From: an uncultured Clostridia bacterium
GTDB taxonomy: Bacteria; Bacillota; Clostridia; TANB77; CAG-508
Assembly (NCBI GenBank): GCA_948896235.1
Contig: CAQUUC010000002.1
Coordinates: forward strand, 216,272-280,271
Direction of reading: 5' to 3'
Length of the DNA stretch: 64,000 nucleotides
Part shown: one piece after another, positions 20,688 through 31,200 of the stretch
Layout: the number at the start of each line of letters is the position of its first letter
Position numbering within the stretch: position 1 is the first letter of the stretch
Position numbers and translations under genes: made by a program
The notes under the pieces: model-generated
Database searches by the model: none
Told to the model about the DNA's origin: nothing
Seen by the model: the letters and a program-made list of their open reading frames with translations, nothing else

Positions 20688-21674
20688 TCAGTTTTTTAAA
20701 ATAAATATTTCATTAAATAGTGCCAATTTTTCTTTCATCTCTTCTGTTTCTTCAATTGGCATTTTATTTTCTTTTTTATCTATTAGTTTGTCATTAGCAA
20801 AGTACATACTAAAAATAAAACAGGATTCAGCAATTTCTTTTACTGGTTCACAATAGTTTAAAAAAATAGCTAAAAAGCTGATTAATTCTCTTCTTCCCCA
20901 TTCATCATTTATATCATATCTTTCCTTTGTTGTTAAACCATGGGTAAACTGATTTCTCATTTCTATGAATCCTTTTATACAAATTTTCCATTCTTCTTTT
21001 ATTTCAAAACTTTCTTCAATTGAACTTATTAAATTTCCTAAAGTTTTTTTACTCCATCCTTTAATGAAATCATTAATTGTGTCATATTTCTTCTTTTGAT
21101 TTTCTGATACAGCAAAAATAAATGAATTCGAGAAATAATATTCAATTTCATGACATTCTTTAGTAGCTATTCCCATCATTTCATATAAAATCTTTTCAAC
21201 ACCATCTTCAAATGTTGAATAATTATTAAAATCAAAATCGATACGTTCATTTAAGTCTTCTATTAGCGCTCTTGCTCCTATGTTATATGTATAACTTTCC
21301 CCATTTTCGTCATGTGCATATACTTTATCTAATAACAACATTTGATCTTTTCCATCTATTGTACGCCATCTTGCTCCTAATCTTTTTAACAACCAATTCC
21401 TAGCATAATATGCTCTTTGGTGTATATTAGGAATCTTGGCCTGTTCTGGCGCATTCACTCTTGACCATCTTATCCATAAATAATTTTCTATTCTATCATA
21501 TCTCTCAGGTACTTCTATTATTCTTTCAGCTTTTACCATACTCCATTCAAATCCATTTACTTCAAATTCAAGGCTTTTTGCTGCTTGAGCATTTTGTGCA
21601 ACGACAAAGCAATCTTCATATCCATCAGAAGTTACCCAATATAAATACCATTTATTATTTTTTTTATTTTTCAA
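20688..21674 (-). CDS. Unknown 328-residue protein with a HEPN-like RNxxxH motif
   Basis: Soluble protein of unknown family. The N-terminal 100 residues are aromatic-rich (WYLYWVTSDGYEDCFVVAQ). The C-terminal half is helical and carries MRNQFTHGL near residue 245, an R-x4-H arrangement like that of HEPN RNase-type domains. Such domains occur in abortive-infection and toxin systems, but one motif is weak evidence. The start is TTG with AGAGGTGAT upstream. It lies between two exporter operons with no obvious partner. Confidence 0.5.
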   Translation of the reverse strand: MKNKKNNKWYLYWVTSDGYEDCFVVAQNAQAAKSLEFEVNGFEWSMVKAERIIEVPERYDRIENYLWIRWSRVNAPEQAKIPNIHQRAYYARNWLLKRLGARWRTIDGKDQMLLLDKVYAHDENGESYTYNIGARALIEDLNERIDFDFNNYSTFEDGVEKILYEMMGIATKECHEIEYYFSNSFIFAVSENQKKKYDTINDFIKGWSKKTLGNLISSIEESFEIKEEWKICIKGFIEMRNQFTHGLTTKERYDINDEWGRRELISFLAIFLNYCEPVKEIAESCFIFSMYFANDKLIDKKENKMPIEETEEMKEKLALFNEIFILKN

Positions 21675-21794
21675 CTTTTTATCACCTCTTCTATTTTCGA
21701 TTTTTCTGATTTCTTCCTCATTTATATCATAAAAAGTAAAAAAGAGAAAGACAATTGAAAAAGTCTTTCTCTTCTATTTGCTTTTGTATCTTAA

Positions 21795-23634
21795 TTATTC
21801 TTCTACTTCTTCGAATTGTGAGTTGTATAAATCACTGTAAAAACCGCCTTTTTCTAACAGTTGCTCATGTGTTCCTTGCTCTACTATATCTCCATGATTC
21901 ATTACTAAAATTAAGTCTGCATTTTTTATTGTTGAAAGCCTATGTGCTATTATAAAACTTGTTCTACCTTTCATTAAATTGTCCATTGCAGATTGTATCT
22001 CAAGCTCTGTACGTGTATCTATCGAGCTAGTTGCTTCATCTAATATTAAAATTTTAGGGTTTGCTAATATTACACGTGCTATTGTTAACAATTGTTTTTG
22101 TCCTGCTGATATGTTTGATGATTCTTCATTTATAACCATATCATATGATTTGGGTAAGGTTTTTATAAAATGGTGTACATGTGCTGATTTTGCTGCTTCT
22201 ATTACATCAGCATCACTTGCTTCTGGATTAGAATATTTAATATTATCCTTTATTGTTCCACCGAATAACCATGTATCTTGTAATACCATTCCAAACATTT
22301 TACGTAGTTCTCCACGCTTAAAGTCTTTTATGTTATGACCATCAATTAAGATTTTACCACTATTTACATCATAAAATCTCATTAATAATTTTACCATTGT
22401 GGTTTTTCCCGCTCCAGTTGGACCTACTATTGCTATTTTTTGACCGTCTTTTATCTTAGCATTAAAGTCATTTATTATTATTCTGTCTTCATCATATCCG
22501 AATCTAACATGGTCAAAAGTTACATTTCCTTTTAAATTTTCAGTTGACACTGGATTCTCTATATCTTCTTTTTCTTCCTCTTCTTCTAAAAATTTAAATA
22601 CTCTTTCTGCTGCTGCAACCATTGATTGCAACATACTTGATATTTGTGCAATTTGGGTTATTGGCTGGGTAAACTGTTTGTTGTATTGTATAAAACTTTG
22701 TATATTTCCTACTGTTATTCTTCCATTTATAGCAAAATATCCACCAAGTATTGCTACTGCAACATATCCAATATTTCCTATAAAGTTCATTATTGGATGC
22801 ATAAGTCCTGATAAGAATTGTGATTTCCATCCTGATTTATATAGTTCTTTATTTGCTTTTTCAAATTCTTTTATTGCCTCTTCTTCTCCATTAAAGGCTT
22901 TTACTATCGTATGTCCTCCATAAACTTCTTCTACTTGCCCATTTACATGCCCTAAGTAGTCTTGTTGTCTTGCAAAGTACTTTTGAGATTTTCCTACTAT
23001 TTTTCCTACTATAATTACTGTTACTGGAAGTATTATTAAAGATACAAGTGTCATCTCCCAGCTTATTGAAAACATCATTATTAGTATTCCTATTAATGTA
23101 CATATTGATGTTATTATTTGTGTAATACTTTGATTTAGGTTTTGGCTTAAAGTGTCTATATCATTGGTTATTACTGATAGCGTCTCTCCATTTGTTCTTT
23201 TATCAAAATATCTCATTGGTAACTTATTTATTTTAACTACTATATCATTTCTTAGTTTATAGGTTAGTTTTTGAGAAATGCCAGTCATTGTAAAGCCTTG
23301 AATTAGTGAGAATAGTGCACTTGTTAGATATAGTGTTAATAAAGTTAGAAGTATTTTTAAAATATTATCAAAGTTTATTCCTGCTCCTCCTGATAATTTA
23401 CTTACTATTCCATTAAATATTTCTGTAGTTGCATTTCCTAATATTTTGGGTCCTACTACCTGGAATATTGTACTTCCTACTGCAAATATTATTACTATAA
23501 TTAATGCTATTTTATATTTTGATAAATAATCTCTTATTAGTTTTTTAGTTGTACCGTTTAAAGTCATTGGCTTTTTCTACTACCATTGGACCATGTCTAT
23601 GTCCTCCCATTGGTCCTCTTCTATTTTGTGCCAT
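21795..23634 (-). CDS. ABC exporter half with Gly/His-rich N-terminus, one CGG shift
   Basis: About 612 residues. The true start is ATG 23634, with AAAGGAG upstream, giving an N-terminal MAQNRRGPMGGHRHGPMV tail typical of this heterodimeric exporter class. An in-frame CGG (23554-23556) follows EKANDFK; skipping C gives GTTKKLIRDYL and the rest of the exporter. Without the shift a caller would start at an internal ATG and lose the first 29 residues. The ATPase has Walker A GPTGAGKTT and Walker B ILDEATSS with the catalytic Glu; the signature position reads NISAGQKQ. The partner lies upstream (23672-25407). Confidence 0.92.
23554..23556 (-). other. CGG +1 shift site (CGGT) at the start of an exporter
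   Basis: AAA CGG TAC is read as AAA (C) GGT ACA, giving NDFK-GTTKKLIR. Confidence 0.9.
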
Positions 23635-23671
23635 TTGTTACTCCTTTCTTCCTTAATCTTTTTATATACAT

Positions 23672-25407
23672 TTATTCCAATTCTTCTTTTGATAATTGCG
23701 ATAATGCAATTTGTGAATATATTTCACAAGACCTCATTAATTCTTTGTGTGTGCCTATTCCTACTATTTTTCCTTCATCTAGTACTATTATTTGGTCTGC
23801 ATTTAATATAGTACTTATCCTTTGTGCTACTATTATTACTGTTTTATCTTTTGTTATTTCTGAAAGTTCCGTTCTTAATTTTAAATCTGTTTTTAAATCT
23901 AATGCTGAAAAACTGTCGTCAAAGACAAATATTTCTGGATCTTTTGCTATTGCTCTTGCTATTGATAAACGTTGTTTTTGTCCTCCTGATACGTTAGATC
24001 CTCCTTGAGCTATCTCACTTTTAAATTTATTCTCTTTTGCTTCTATAAATTCTGTTGCTTGCGCTATACTTGCTGCTTTTTGCATTAATTCGTCACTCAT
24101 TTCAGGATTTGAATATTTTATATTTGATTCTATTGTTCCTGAAAATAATACTCCTTTTTGTGGTACAAATCCTATTTTTTCTCTTAATTCTTTTTGTTTA
24201 ACATCTTTTATATTTACCCCATCTATTAACAGTTCTCCACCTGTTACATCATAAAAACGTGGGATAAGGTTTACTATTGTAGATTTACCGTGACCCTGTA
24301 CTTCCTATTATTGCAGTAGTTTCTCCAGGCTCTGCTTTAAAGGTTATATCTGTTAATAGTTCTTGGTCTGCATCTGGATATCTAAATGATACGTTTTTAA
24401 ATTCTATTAATCCTTTCTTTTTATCATCAAATTCTTTTGGATTTTCTATATCTTTTATTCTTGGTTTTGTTTCTAGTACTTCATTAATACGTCTTGCCGA
24501 TACGCTCGCTCTTGGTAGCATAATTGATATCATTGAAATCATTAAGAAACTCATTATTATTTGCATTGTGTATTGGATAAATGCCATCATATCTCCTACT
24601 TGCATTATTCCCGCATCTACATTATGACCTCCAACCCATATTATTAATAACATAACAGAGTTCATAACTAACATTAATCCTGGCATCATTATACTCATTG
24701 CTCTATTTACAAATATATTCGTTTTCATTAGGTTTGTATTTGCCATGTCAAATCTTTCTTCTTCTCTTCTCTCAGTATTAAACGCTCTAATTACAGGTAA
24801 TCCTGTTAATATTTCACGTGATACTAAGTTTAATTTATCTATTAACTCTTGTAATTTTTTAAATTTTGGCATTGCAACTATAAATAGGACAAGTATTATT
24901 CCTATAACGCATAGTACAGCAAGACCTATTATCCAAGCCATACTTGTGTTTGAATTTGCAAGTACTCTTATGAAGCCTCCTATACCCATTATTGGTGCAT
25001 ATACTACTACTCTAAATAACATACTTATTAACATTTGTATTTGCCAGATATCGTTTGTACTACGTGTTATTAGTGATGCTGTTGAAAAATTTGTGAATTC
25101 TTCTGTACTAAAGTTTAATACTTTTTTAAATACCTTTTCTCTTAGAGTTCTTCCTAAGTTTGCTGCTACTCTTGATGATAATAGCATAATACATACTGCT
25201 GACAGCATACTTATTGCTGCTATTCCAAGCATTTGTATTCCTGCATAAAGTATGTATTCTATATCACCGTGTAACTATTCCTGTATCTACTATTTTTGAT
25301 GTATAACTTGGTAATTCTAAATCTGCCCATGCTTGAAGACATAGTAATATTACTATTGCTACTACAGATGCCCAAGTTTTCTTTAAATTCTTTAAAATTT
25401 TAAACAT
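23672..25407 (-). CDS. ABC exporter half, two CGG shifts, one inside Walker A
   Basis: About 577 residues beginning MFKILKNLKKTWASVV at 25407 (AAAGGA upstream). Two in-frame CGGs interrupt it. At 25267-25269, skipping C gives IVT-GDIEYILYAG in the first membrane domain. At 24288-24290 it gives GSTGS-GKSTIVNL, completing the nucleotide-binding P-loop. The signature is VSGGQKQ, and Walker B is FVFDDSFSALD with Asp in place of the catalytic Glu, so this is the degenerate-site half of the pair with 21795-23634. Unshifted, the protein would have no P-loop Lys. Confidence 0.93.
24288..24290 (-). other. CGG +1 shift site (CGGT) inside a Walker A motif
   Basis: TCA CGG TAA is read as TCA (C) GGT AAA, giving GSTGS-GKST. 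Confidence 0.96.
25267..25269 (-). other. CGG +1 shift site (CGGT) in an exporter
   Basis: ACA CGG TGA is read as ACA (C) GGT GAT, giving GIVT-GDIEYIL. Confidence 0.92.
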
Positions 25408-25468
25408 TTATTTATTCCTTTCTATTTATTCCTTTGCTTATAATACACTCCAAGAGAGTAATATAATA

Positions 25469-25503
25469 AAACACTGTATCTTATTATCATATGTGATACA
25501 GTG
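25469..25503. terminator. Inverted repeat, likely terminator
   Basis: CACTGTATC pairs with GATACAGTG across about 15 nt, with AT-rich flanks, upstream of the exporter operon and of the toxin locus. Its direction is unclear. Confidence 0.4.
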
Positions 25504-25568
25504 CTATTTGTCAATATTTCTAGTGTGAAGTTTTTGTGAAATTTGTTTTGTTTTTTTGTAAATCATTG

Positions 25569-25597
25569 TTGACTTTTTGTTTGTTATATATTATACT
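25569..25597 (+). promoter_or_regulatory. Promoter of type I toxin mRNA
   Basis: TTGACT, exact 17-nt spacer, TATACT. It drives a leader of about 70 nt before the toxin ORF. Confidence 0.75.
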
Positions 25598-25672
25598 TTT
25601 TTACAGATAGATGGTTAAACTTCAGAAGTGTGGTTGTCATCCCATTCTACATAAGAGGAAGGGGTGATGCTT

Positions 25673-25771
25673 ATGAGTAAATTAATATTTAAATGTTTAA
25701 TAATTTCAATATTTATTAACGTTTTATTATTATTCATAATCTTTGCCTTAATTATTTATATAATGGCATAA
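25673..25771 (+). CDS. Small hydrophobic type I toxin-like peptide (32 aa)
   Basis: A 32-residue peptide starting MSKLIFKCLIISIF and ending IYIMA: basic N-terminus plus one membrane helix, the layout of Fst/TxpA-like toxins that insert in the membrane. AGAGGAAGGGGTGATGCTT precedes the ATG. The mRNA leader (25626-25636) can pair over 11 perfect bases with the 3' part (25827-25837), as in type I toxin mRNAs kept inactive by folding. An antisense RNA promoter and terminator are present opposite the 3' end. Confidence 0.7.
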   Translation: MSKLIFKCLIISIFINVLLLFIIFALIIYIMA

Positions 25772-25855
25772 AAAACTACATTTCTGATGGCAGTCAAAAA
25801 TGTAGCTAAATATTTTTCATTGCTGGCAACCACACTTTTGTGGTAACCTCTATCT
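25770..25855 (-). ncRNA. Antisense antitoxin RNA (about 85 nt)
   Basis: Minus-strand promoter TTTACT (25885-25890), 17-nt spacer, TATAAT (25862-25867). The transcript would run over the toxin mRNA 3' part and end at a hairpin (CTACATTT 25776-25783 with AAATGTAG 25798-25805) followed by TTTTTT on the minus strand. Size and arrangement fit a type I antitoxin RNA. Confidence 0.6.
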
Positions 25856-25973
25856 ATCTTTATTATATCAATTGTATTTCAAAAAGTAAATACTTTTTGC
25901 CAATTTTTATATACTTTTTATTACCGTGCATATGAAGTAATATACTTCATGGGCGCTATTTTTTTGTAATAGT

Positions 25974-27209
25974 CTAAACTGTAATGCCTTTTATTCTCTC
26001 AATTGCTTCAATTGTGTTTTCTCTTGAGCCAAATGCAGTTAGTCTAAAATATCCTTCTCCACTTGGTCCAAAGCCTACTCCTGGTGTTCCTACTACATTT
26101 GCTTTTTCTAATAAATAATCAAAGAATTCCCATGAAGTATACCCTTTGGGTACTTTTAACCATATGTATGGTGCATTTTTTCCACCAAATACTTCATATC
26201 CTGCTTCTTTTAAACCTTCTAAAATAATTTTTGCATTTTCTAGATAGTAGTTTATATTTTCTTTTATTTGTTCTTGCCCAAGCTCTGTATATACTGCTTC
26301 TGCTGCTCTTTGAGTTATATATGGAACTCCATTAAATTTTGTACATTGACGCCTATTCCATAATTTGTTTAAACTTACTTCTTCTCCTTTTTCTGTATAT
26401 GCTTTTAGTTCTTTTGGAACTACTGTATATGCACATCTCACTCCTGTAAAACCTGCTGTTTTTGAGAAACTTCTAAATTCTATCGCTACTTCCTTTGCTC
26501 CTTCTATTTCATATATACTGTGTGGTACATCCTGCTCTGTAATAAAGGCCTCATATGCCGAATCGAACAATATTATTGATTTATTCTCTTTTGCATATTC
26601 TACCCATTTTGCAAGTTGATCTTTTGTTAGTACTGTTCCTGTTGGATTGTTTGGGAAACATAGATATATCATATCTACTTTTTTGGTTGGTAACTCTGGT
26701 ACAAAACCATTTTCACAAGTAGCAGGTATGTATACTACACCTTCATATTGGTCTTTTTCTTTATCATATGTTCCTGTTCTTCCAGCCATTATGTTTGTGT
26801 CTAAGTATACTGGATATACAGGATCTGTTATTGCTATTATATTATCAATTCCAAATATTTCTCCAATGTTTCCTGTATCACATTTTGCGCCATCTGATAC
26901 AAATATTTCATCTATACTAATATCTATTCCTCTTTTTTTATAATCAAATTCTACTATTTTTTCTCTTAGGAAGTCATATCCTTGTTCTGGTCCATATCCT
27001 CTAAATGTTTTTATATCACTCATTTCATCTATTGCTTTATGCATTGCATCACAAACAGCTGGAATTATAGGTCTTGTTACATCACCTATTCCTAGTTTTA
27101 TTATCTTTTTGTCTGGGTTGTTTTTTGTAAATTCAGCTACTTTTTTTGCTATTGTAGAAAATAGGTAGCTGTCTTGTAATTTTAAATAGTTTTCATTTAT
27201 TGTTATCAT
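25974..27209 (-). CDS. dapL: LL-diaminopimelate aminotransferase
   Basis: A 411-residue PLP enzyme (class I/II aminotransferase, EC 2.6.1.83) that converts tetrahydrodipicolinate directly to LL-diaminopimelate for lysine and peptidoglycan. The N-terminus [20 protein letters not shown] and [10 protein letters not shown] are characteristic of DapL; the PLP Lys lies in [17 protein letters not shown] is the PLP/substrate motif. It follows dapF in one operon, 27 nt away, so the two consecutive steps of the pathway are encoded together. There is no CGG in frame. Confidence 0.95.
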   Translation of the reverse strand: MITINENYLKLQDSYLFSTIAKKVAEFTKNNPDKKIIKLGIGDVTRPIIPAVCDAMHKAIDEMSDIKTFRGYGPEQGYDFLREKIVEFDYKKRGIDISIDEIFVSDGAKCDTGNIGEIFGIDNIIAITDPVYPVYLDTNIMAGRTGTYDKEKDQYEGVVYIPATCENGFVPELPTKKVDMIYLCFPNNPTGTVLTKDQLAKWVEYAKENKSIILFDSAYEAFITEQDVPHSIYEIEGAKEVAIEFRSFSKTAGFTGVRCAYTVVPKELKAYTEKGEEVSLNKLWNRRQCTKFNGVPYITQRAAEAVYTELGQEQIKENINYYLENAKIILEGLKEAGYEVFGGKNAPYIWLKVPKGYTSWEFFDYLLEKANVVGTPGVGFGPSGEGYFRLTAFGSRENTIEAIERIKGITV

Positions 27210-27236
27210 AATTTTCCTCTTTTCTTCTTAATTTAT

Positions 27237-28077
27237 CTAATCTTCTATTTCTCCTTCAAATACTGTTTTTGCAGGTCCTGTCATATATACGTGGTTATTC
27301 TCTTTGTTCCATACAATTTCTAGGTCTCCTCCTAGAAGTTTTACAGTAACTTCATTTTCTGTATAGCCATTAAGTATACAACTTACAGCGACTGCACAGG
27401 CTCCTGTTCCACAAGCTAGAGTTTCTCCTGTTCCTCTTTCCCATACTCTCATTTTTATCTGTTTTTTGTCTAATATTTCTATAAATTCTATGTTTGCTTT
27501 TTCTGGGAAATGCCTATCTATTTCTAGTATACTACCATATTTTTCTACCTCAAATTGTTCTACATTTTCTACAATAGTAACTGCATGTGGGTTTCCCATA
27601 GATACACAAGTAAATTTAAAAGTTTTATCTAGTACTTCTATTTCTAAATCTTTTACTGGATTTTCTTTTGATATAACAGGAATATTTTCTGGGTTTAAAA
27701 TTGGTTCTCCCATATCTACCTCTACTGTTTGCACTTTGTTATTTAGTACATTTAATTTAAGCCCTTTTATTCCTGCTAGAGTCTCAATTTTTAAATCGGT
27801 TTTATCTGTTAATCCTTTGTCGTATACAAATTTTCCAACACATCTAATACCATTTCCGCACATTCCGTGCCTCAGTTCCATCAGCATTAAACATTCTCAT
27901 TTTAAAGTCTGCTATGTCACTTTTACAAATTAGAATTAACCCATCTCCTCCAATTCCAAAATGCCTATCGCTAACAAATTGAGCTAGTGAAGCTATATTT
28001 TCTGGTTCTCCACTTACTGTGCAGTCCATATAGATATAGTCATTCCCTAGCCCTTCCATTTTTGTAAATTTTTTCAT
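27237..28077 (-). CDS. dapF: Diaminopimelate epimerase, one CGG shift
   Basis: About 279 residues (EC 5.1.1.7); it converts LL- to meso-diaminopimelate. [12 protein letters not shown] at the start and two catalytic Cys motifs, MCGNGIRC and ACGTGACA, are visible. The frame breaks at CGG 27865-27867, just before the first catalytic Cys. Skipping C gives [13 protein letters not shown] second CGG triplet 8 bases on (27856-27858) falls out of frame as TGC GGA and needs no shift, which shows the effect depends on frame. The gene is essential in most bacteria, so decoding here must be efficient. Confidence 0.95.
27865..27867 (-). other. CGG +1 shift site (CGGA) in dapF
   Basis: GCA CGG AAT is read as GCA (C) GGA ATG, giving [12 protein letters not shown]. 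Confidence 0.95.
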
Positions 28078-28105
28078 ACTATCACCACTTTATATTTGGT
28101 ATACA

Positions 28106-28142
28106 TTAAAAGTAGAATATAATTATATTCTACTTTTTATAT
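28106..28142 (-). terminator. Inverted repeat upstream of dapF
   Basis: AAAAGTAGAATATA pairs with TATATTCTACTTTT around a 2-3 nt loop. It probably marks transcript ends between the adhesin gene and dapF. Confidence 0.5.
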
Positions 28143-28221
28143 TTTATCATATGAGTTTTTCTTTGTAAATGTTAATTTTGTAAGTTTTATATAAATAAAT
28201 TATTTTAATTATATATTAAAA

Positions 28222-28252
28222 GGAACAGATTTAACGTCTGTTCCTAGATTAT
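28222..28252 (-). terminator. Terminator after the adhesin gene
   Basis: Minus strand: AGGAACAGA pairs with TCTGTTCCT, followed by TTTT. Confidence 0.7.
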
Positions 28253-28262
28253 ATTATATTAA

Positions 28263-31200
28263 TTATAATACATATTTTTTAATTAAGTATACTCCACCTG
28301 CAAGTGTTACTAATACTACTGTTGTTAATCCTATATAAACTGTTGCTTCTCCTGTTTTTACTGATAGAATTACTGGTGCTTCATCTATATCATCTTCTCC
28401 AGGTTTTTCATTATCTGGTGTTGAGTCTATATCTGGTGTATCACTATCATTATGGTCTTTACTAATTTCTGCTATATTTACTTTCTTTCCTAAGTTGTTC
28501 TCTCCATTTATCCATGTTAATAGAATTTCAACAGTTGCACTTTCTCCTGGTCTTAGTAATGTGTTTTCTAATTTCTTAGTTGCTACTACACCTTCTTTTA
28601 CTTCTGTCCAATCTGGGTTATCTTCTTTTACAAATTTTAGACCTGCTGGTATATGATCTTTTATTTCTTTTGCATATCCTTCTATTTGTCCTTCATTTGT
28701 AACTCTTATTTTGTATCTAAATTTTACTGTAACCTTATTTATTTTTTTATCTTTTAAGTCTACTTTAACTACTGGCTCTGGGTTTTCATCACCTGTATGT
28801 CCTGTATTTGTTACAGTTTGTTTTCCATCTTCTATTACGATACTTTGAGTTACCCATTTTTTAAGCGCTAAATCAAAGTATTTTACTTTTACCTTTTCTA
28901 TATCAATGTCATCTTCACCGTCTTTATTATTGTCTGGTGTTGAATCTATATCTTCTACAGGTTCTCCTTCTTTATCTGTATCTTCTGAAATTTCTGCTGT
29001 ATTTATTAAGATTCTATCTGATGTATTTGGTTCTGTTACTTTAAATGCTATTTTTACATCTCTATAGTCTGGATTATTATCATTAATTCCTAATTCGCTA
29101 TTAAATGCTTTTATTAGATTTTCTCCAGCTTCTTTTTCTTGTTCCTTAGATAGATAATCTGTTGTTATTTTTACTGCTTTTGTTACATCTAAAGTTTCAT
29201 TTCCATCTTTATCTATCATCTTCCAACGGTAAGTTTTGTTTAATTCATTTTCTGGTAGATATTTTAATCCTTCTGGTAAATTATCTGTTACTTCAGCTGC
29301 ATATCCTGCCATTTTTCCTTCATTATATACTCTAATTGTATATGTTACTATATTTCCATTTTCTACTTCTACTGGCTCTTTTGTATGTGTGTATTTAATA
29401 TTTCCATCTTCACCCATTGAAAGAACTGGATATCTATTATTTATTTCTAAATTATCTACTTTTGTTATAAATTTTCTTAAGGCTAAATCGAAGTATACTA
29501 ATTTTACATGTTCTACATCAATATCATCTTCTTCCATATTGTCATTTCCTGGAGTAGAGTCTACATCTTCTATTGGATTTCCATTTTCGTCTTGGTCATC
29601 TGAAATCTGCGCAATATTGGTTAGTATTCTAATTGATGTACTTGGTTCTATTACTTTAAATGAAATTTTTACATCTTTATAATCTGGATTTTCGTCTGTT
29701 ATTCCTACTTCTTTATCAAATGCTTTTATTAAGTTTGAACCTTCTTCTCTTTCTTGTTCTTTCGATAGATAATCTGTTGTTACTTTTACTGCTTTTTCTA
29801 TATCCATAGTTTCATTTCCATCTTTATCTATCATTTTCCAACGGTAAATTTTATTTAAGTCATTATCTGGTAAGAATAGTAATCCTTCTGGTAAATCATC
29901 TGTAATTTCGCTTGCATATCCTGATATATCGCCTTCATTAAAGATTCTTAATGTATATGTTACTATATTTCCATTTTGTACTTCTACTGGTTCTTTTGTA
30001 TGGTTATATTTAATGTTTCCATCTTCACCCATTATAGGTTCTGGTATTCTTGAAGTTATACTCTTATTATCTACTGCTGTGATGAATTTTCTTAAGGCTA
30101 GATCAAATACTTGTACTTTTAATTTTTCAAAATCGTCATCATCTTCTTGTCCTGGTATATATTTATCTCCTTTTTTAATTTCTTCATCTTTGTAGTTAGG
30201 TAATTCTTCATCTGTTGGTAATTTTACATTATCTTTTTCAGAATCTCTATCTATTATAAGGTTTCCATCTTTATCTGTAAAATCTGTTATATCAGCTATA
30301 TTTGTTATTTTATCTCCTGATACTGCAGTAGATTTTACCCTACATTTTACTGTTATATCTTTGTAGTCAAGTGTTTTTCCATCAAAGGCTTTTATTATAT
30401 TATCTTCATCAATATCTTTTGATAAATGGTTTGTTTTTATTGTTCTTAAGCTTAAATCATTCTCATCATATACCCAACCATTTTCTATATTTTCTTCATC
30501 TTCTGGTATGAATTCTAGCATTTCTGGTAAGTGGTCTGTAATTTCAGTGGCATATCCATCAAATTGACCTTCATTATATACGCGTATTGTATATGTAACA
30601 ATATCTCCTATTTTTACTGATATTGGTGCTTTTGGATGATTATATGTTGCTGTTGTACTTTCTCCTGAAATTAGTTTTGTTAAATCTACTACTGGAACTC
30701 TAGATGTTGCAGGCTCTTGACCATTTATTTTTGTAACAAATTTTCTTAAGGCTAAATCAAAGTATTTTCCTGGTAGTATTACTGGTTCGAAATCGTCATC
30801 ATCTTCTTGTCCTGGTACATAGTTTCCAATTTGTCCATTTCCATTATAAGAATTGTTTTTCTTATCCTCTGGGAAATTTTCTATTGTAGAGTCTCTATCT
30901 GTTGTTATTTCTTGGTTTAATTCACTGTCAAAGTATTTTGTTATTTCTGCTATATTTACTAATCTTTGATTTTCAGTTGTAGTTTTAGCTGTTATTTTAC
31001 ATCTTATTGTTACTGCTTCATTTTCTGGTATTCCATTTGTGTATTTATTTAGTACTGTTTTTCCTACATTTGTTATTGTTACTGTAGTTGTTCCATCTTC
31101 ATTTTTTACAGCACTTGCTGTATATTTTCCCCCAGCATCTACTAATTCTACAAATTCTATTCCTGCTGGTAAATAATCTTTTATTTGGGCTGCATATCCG

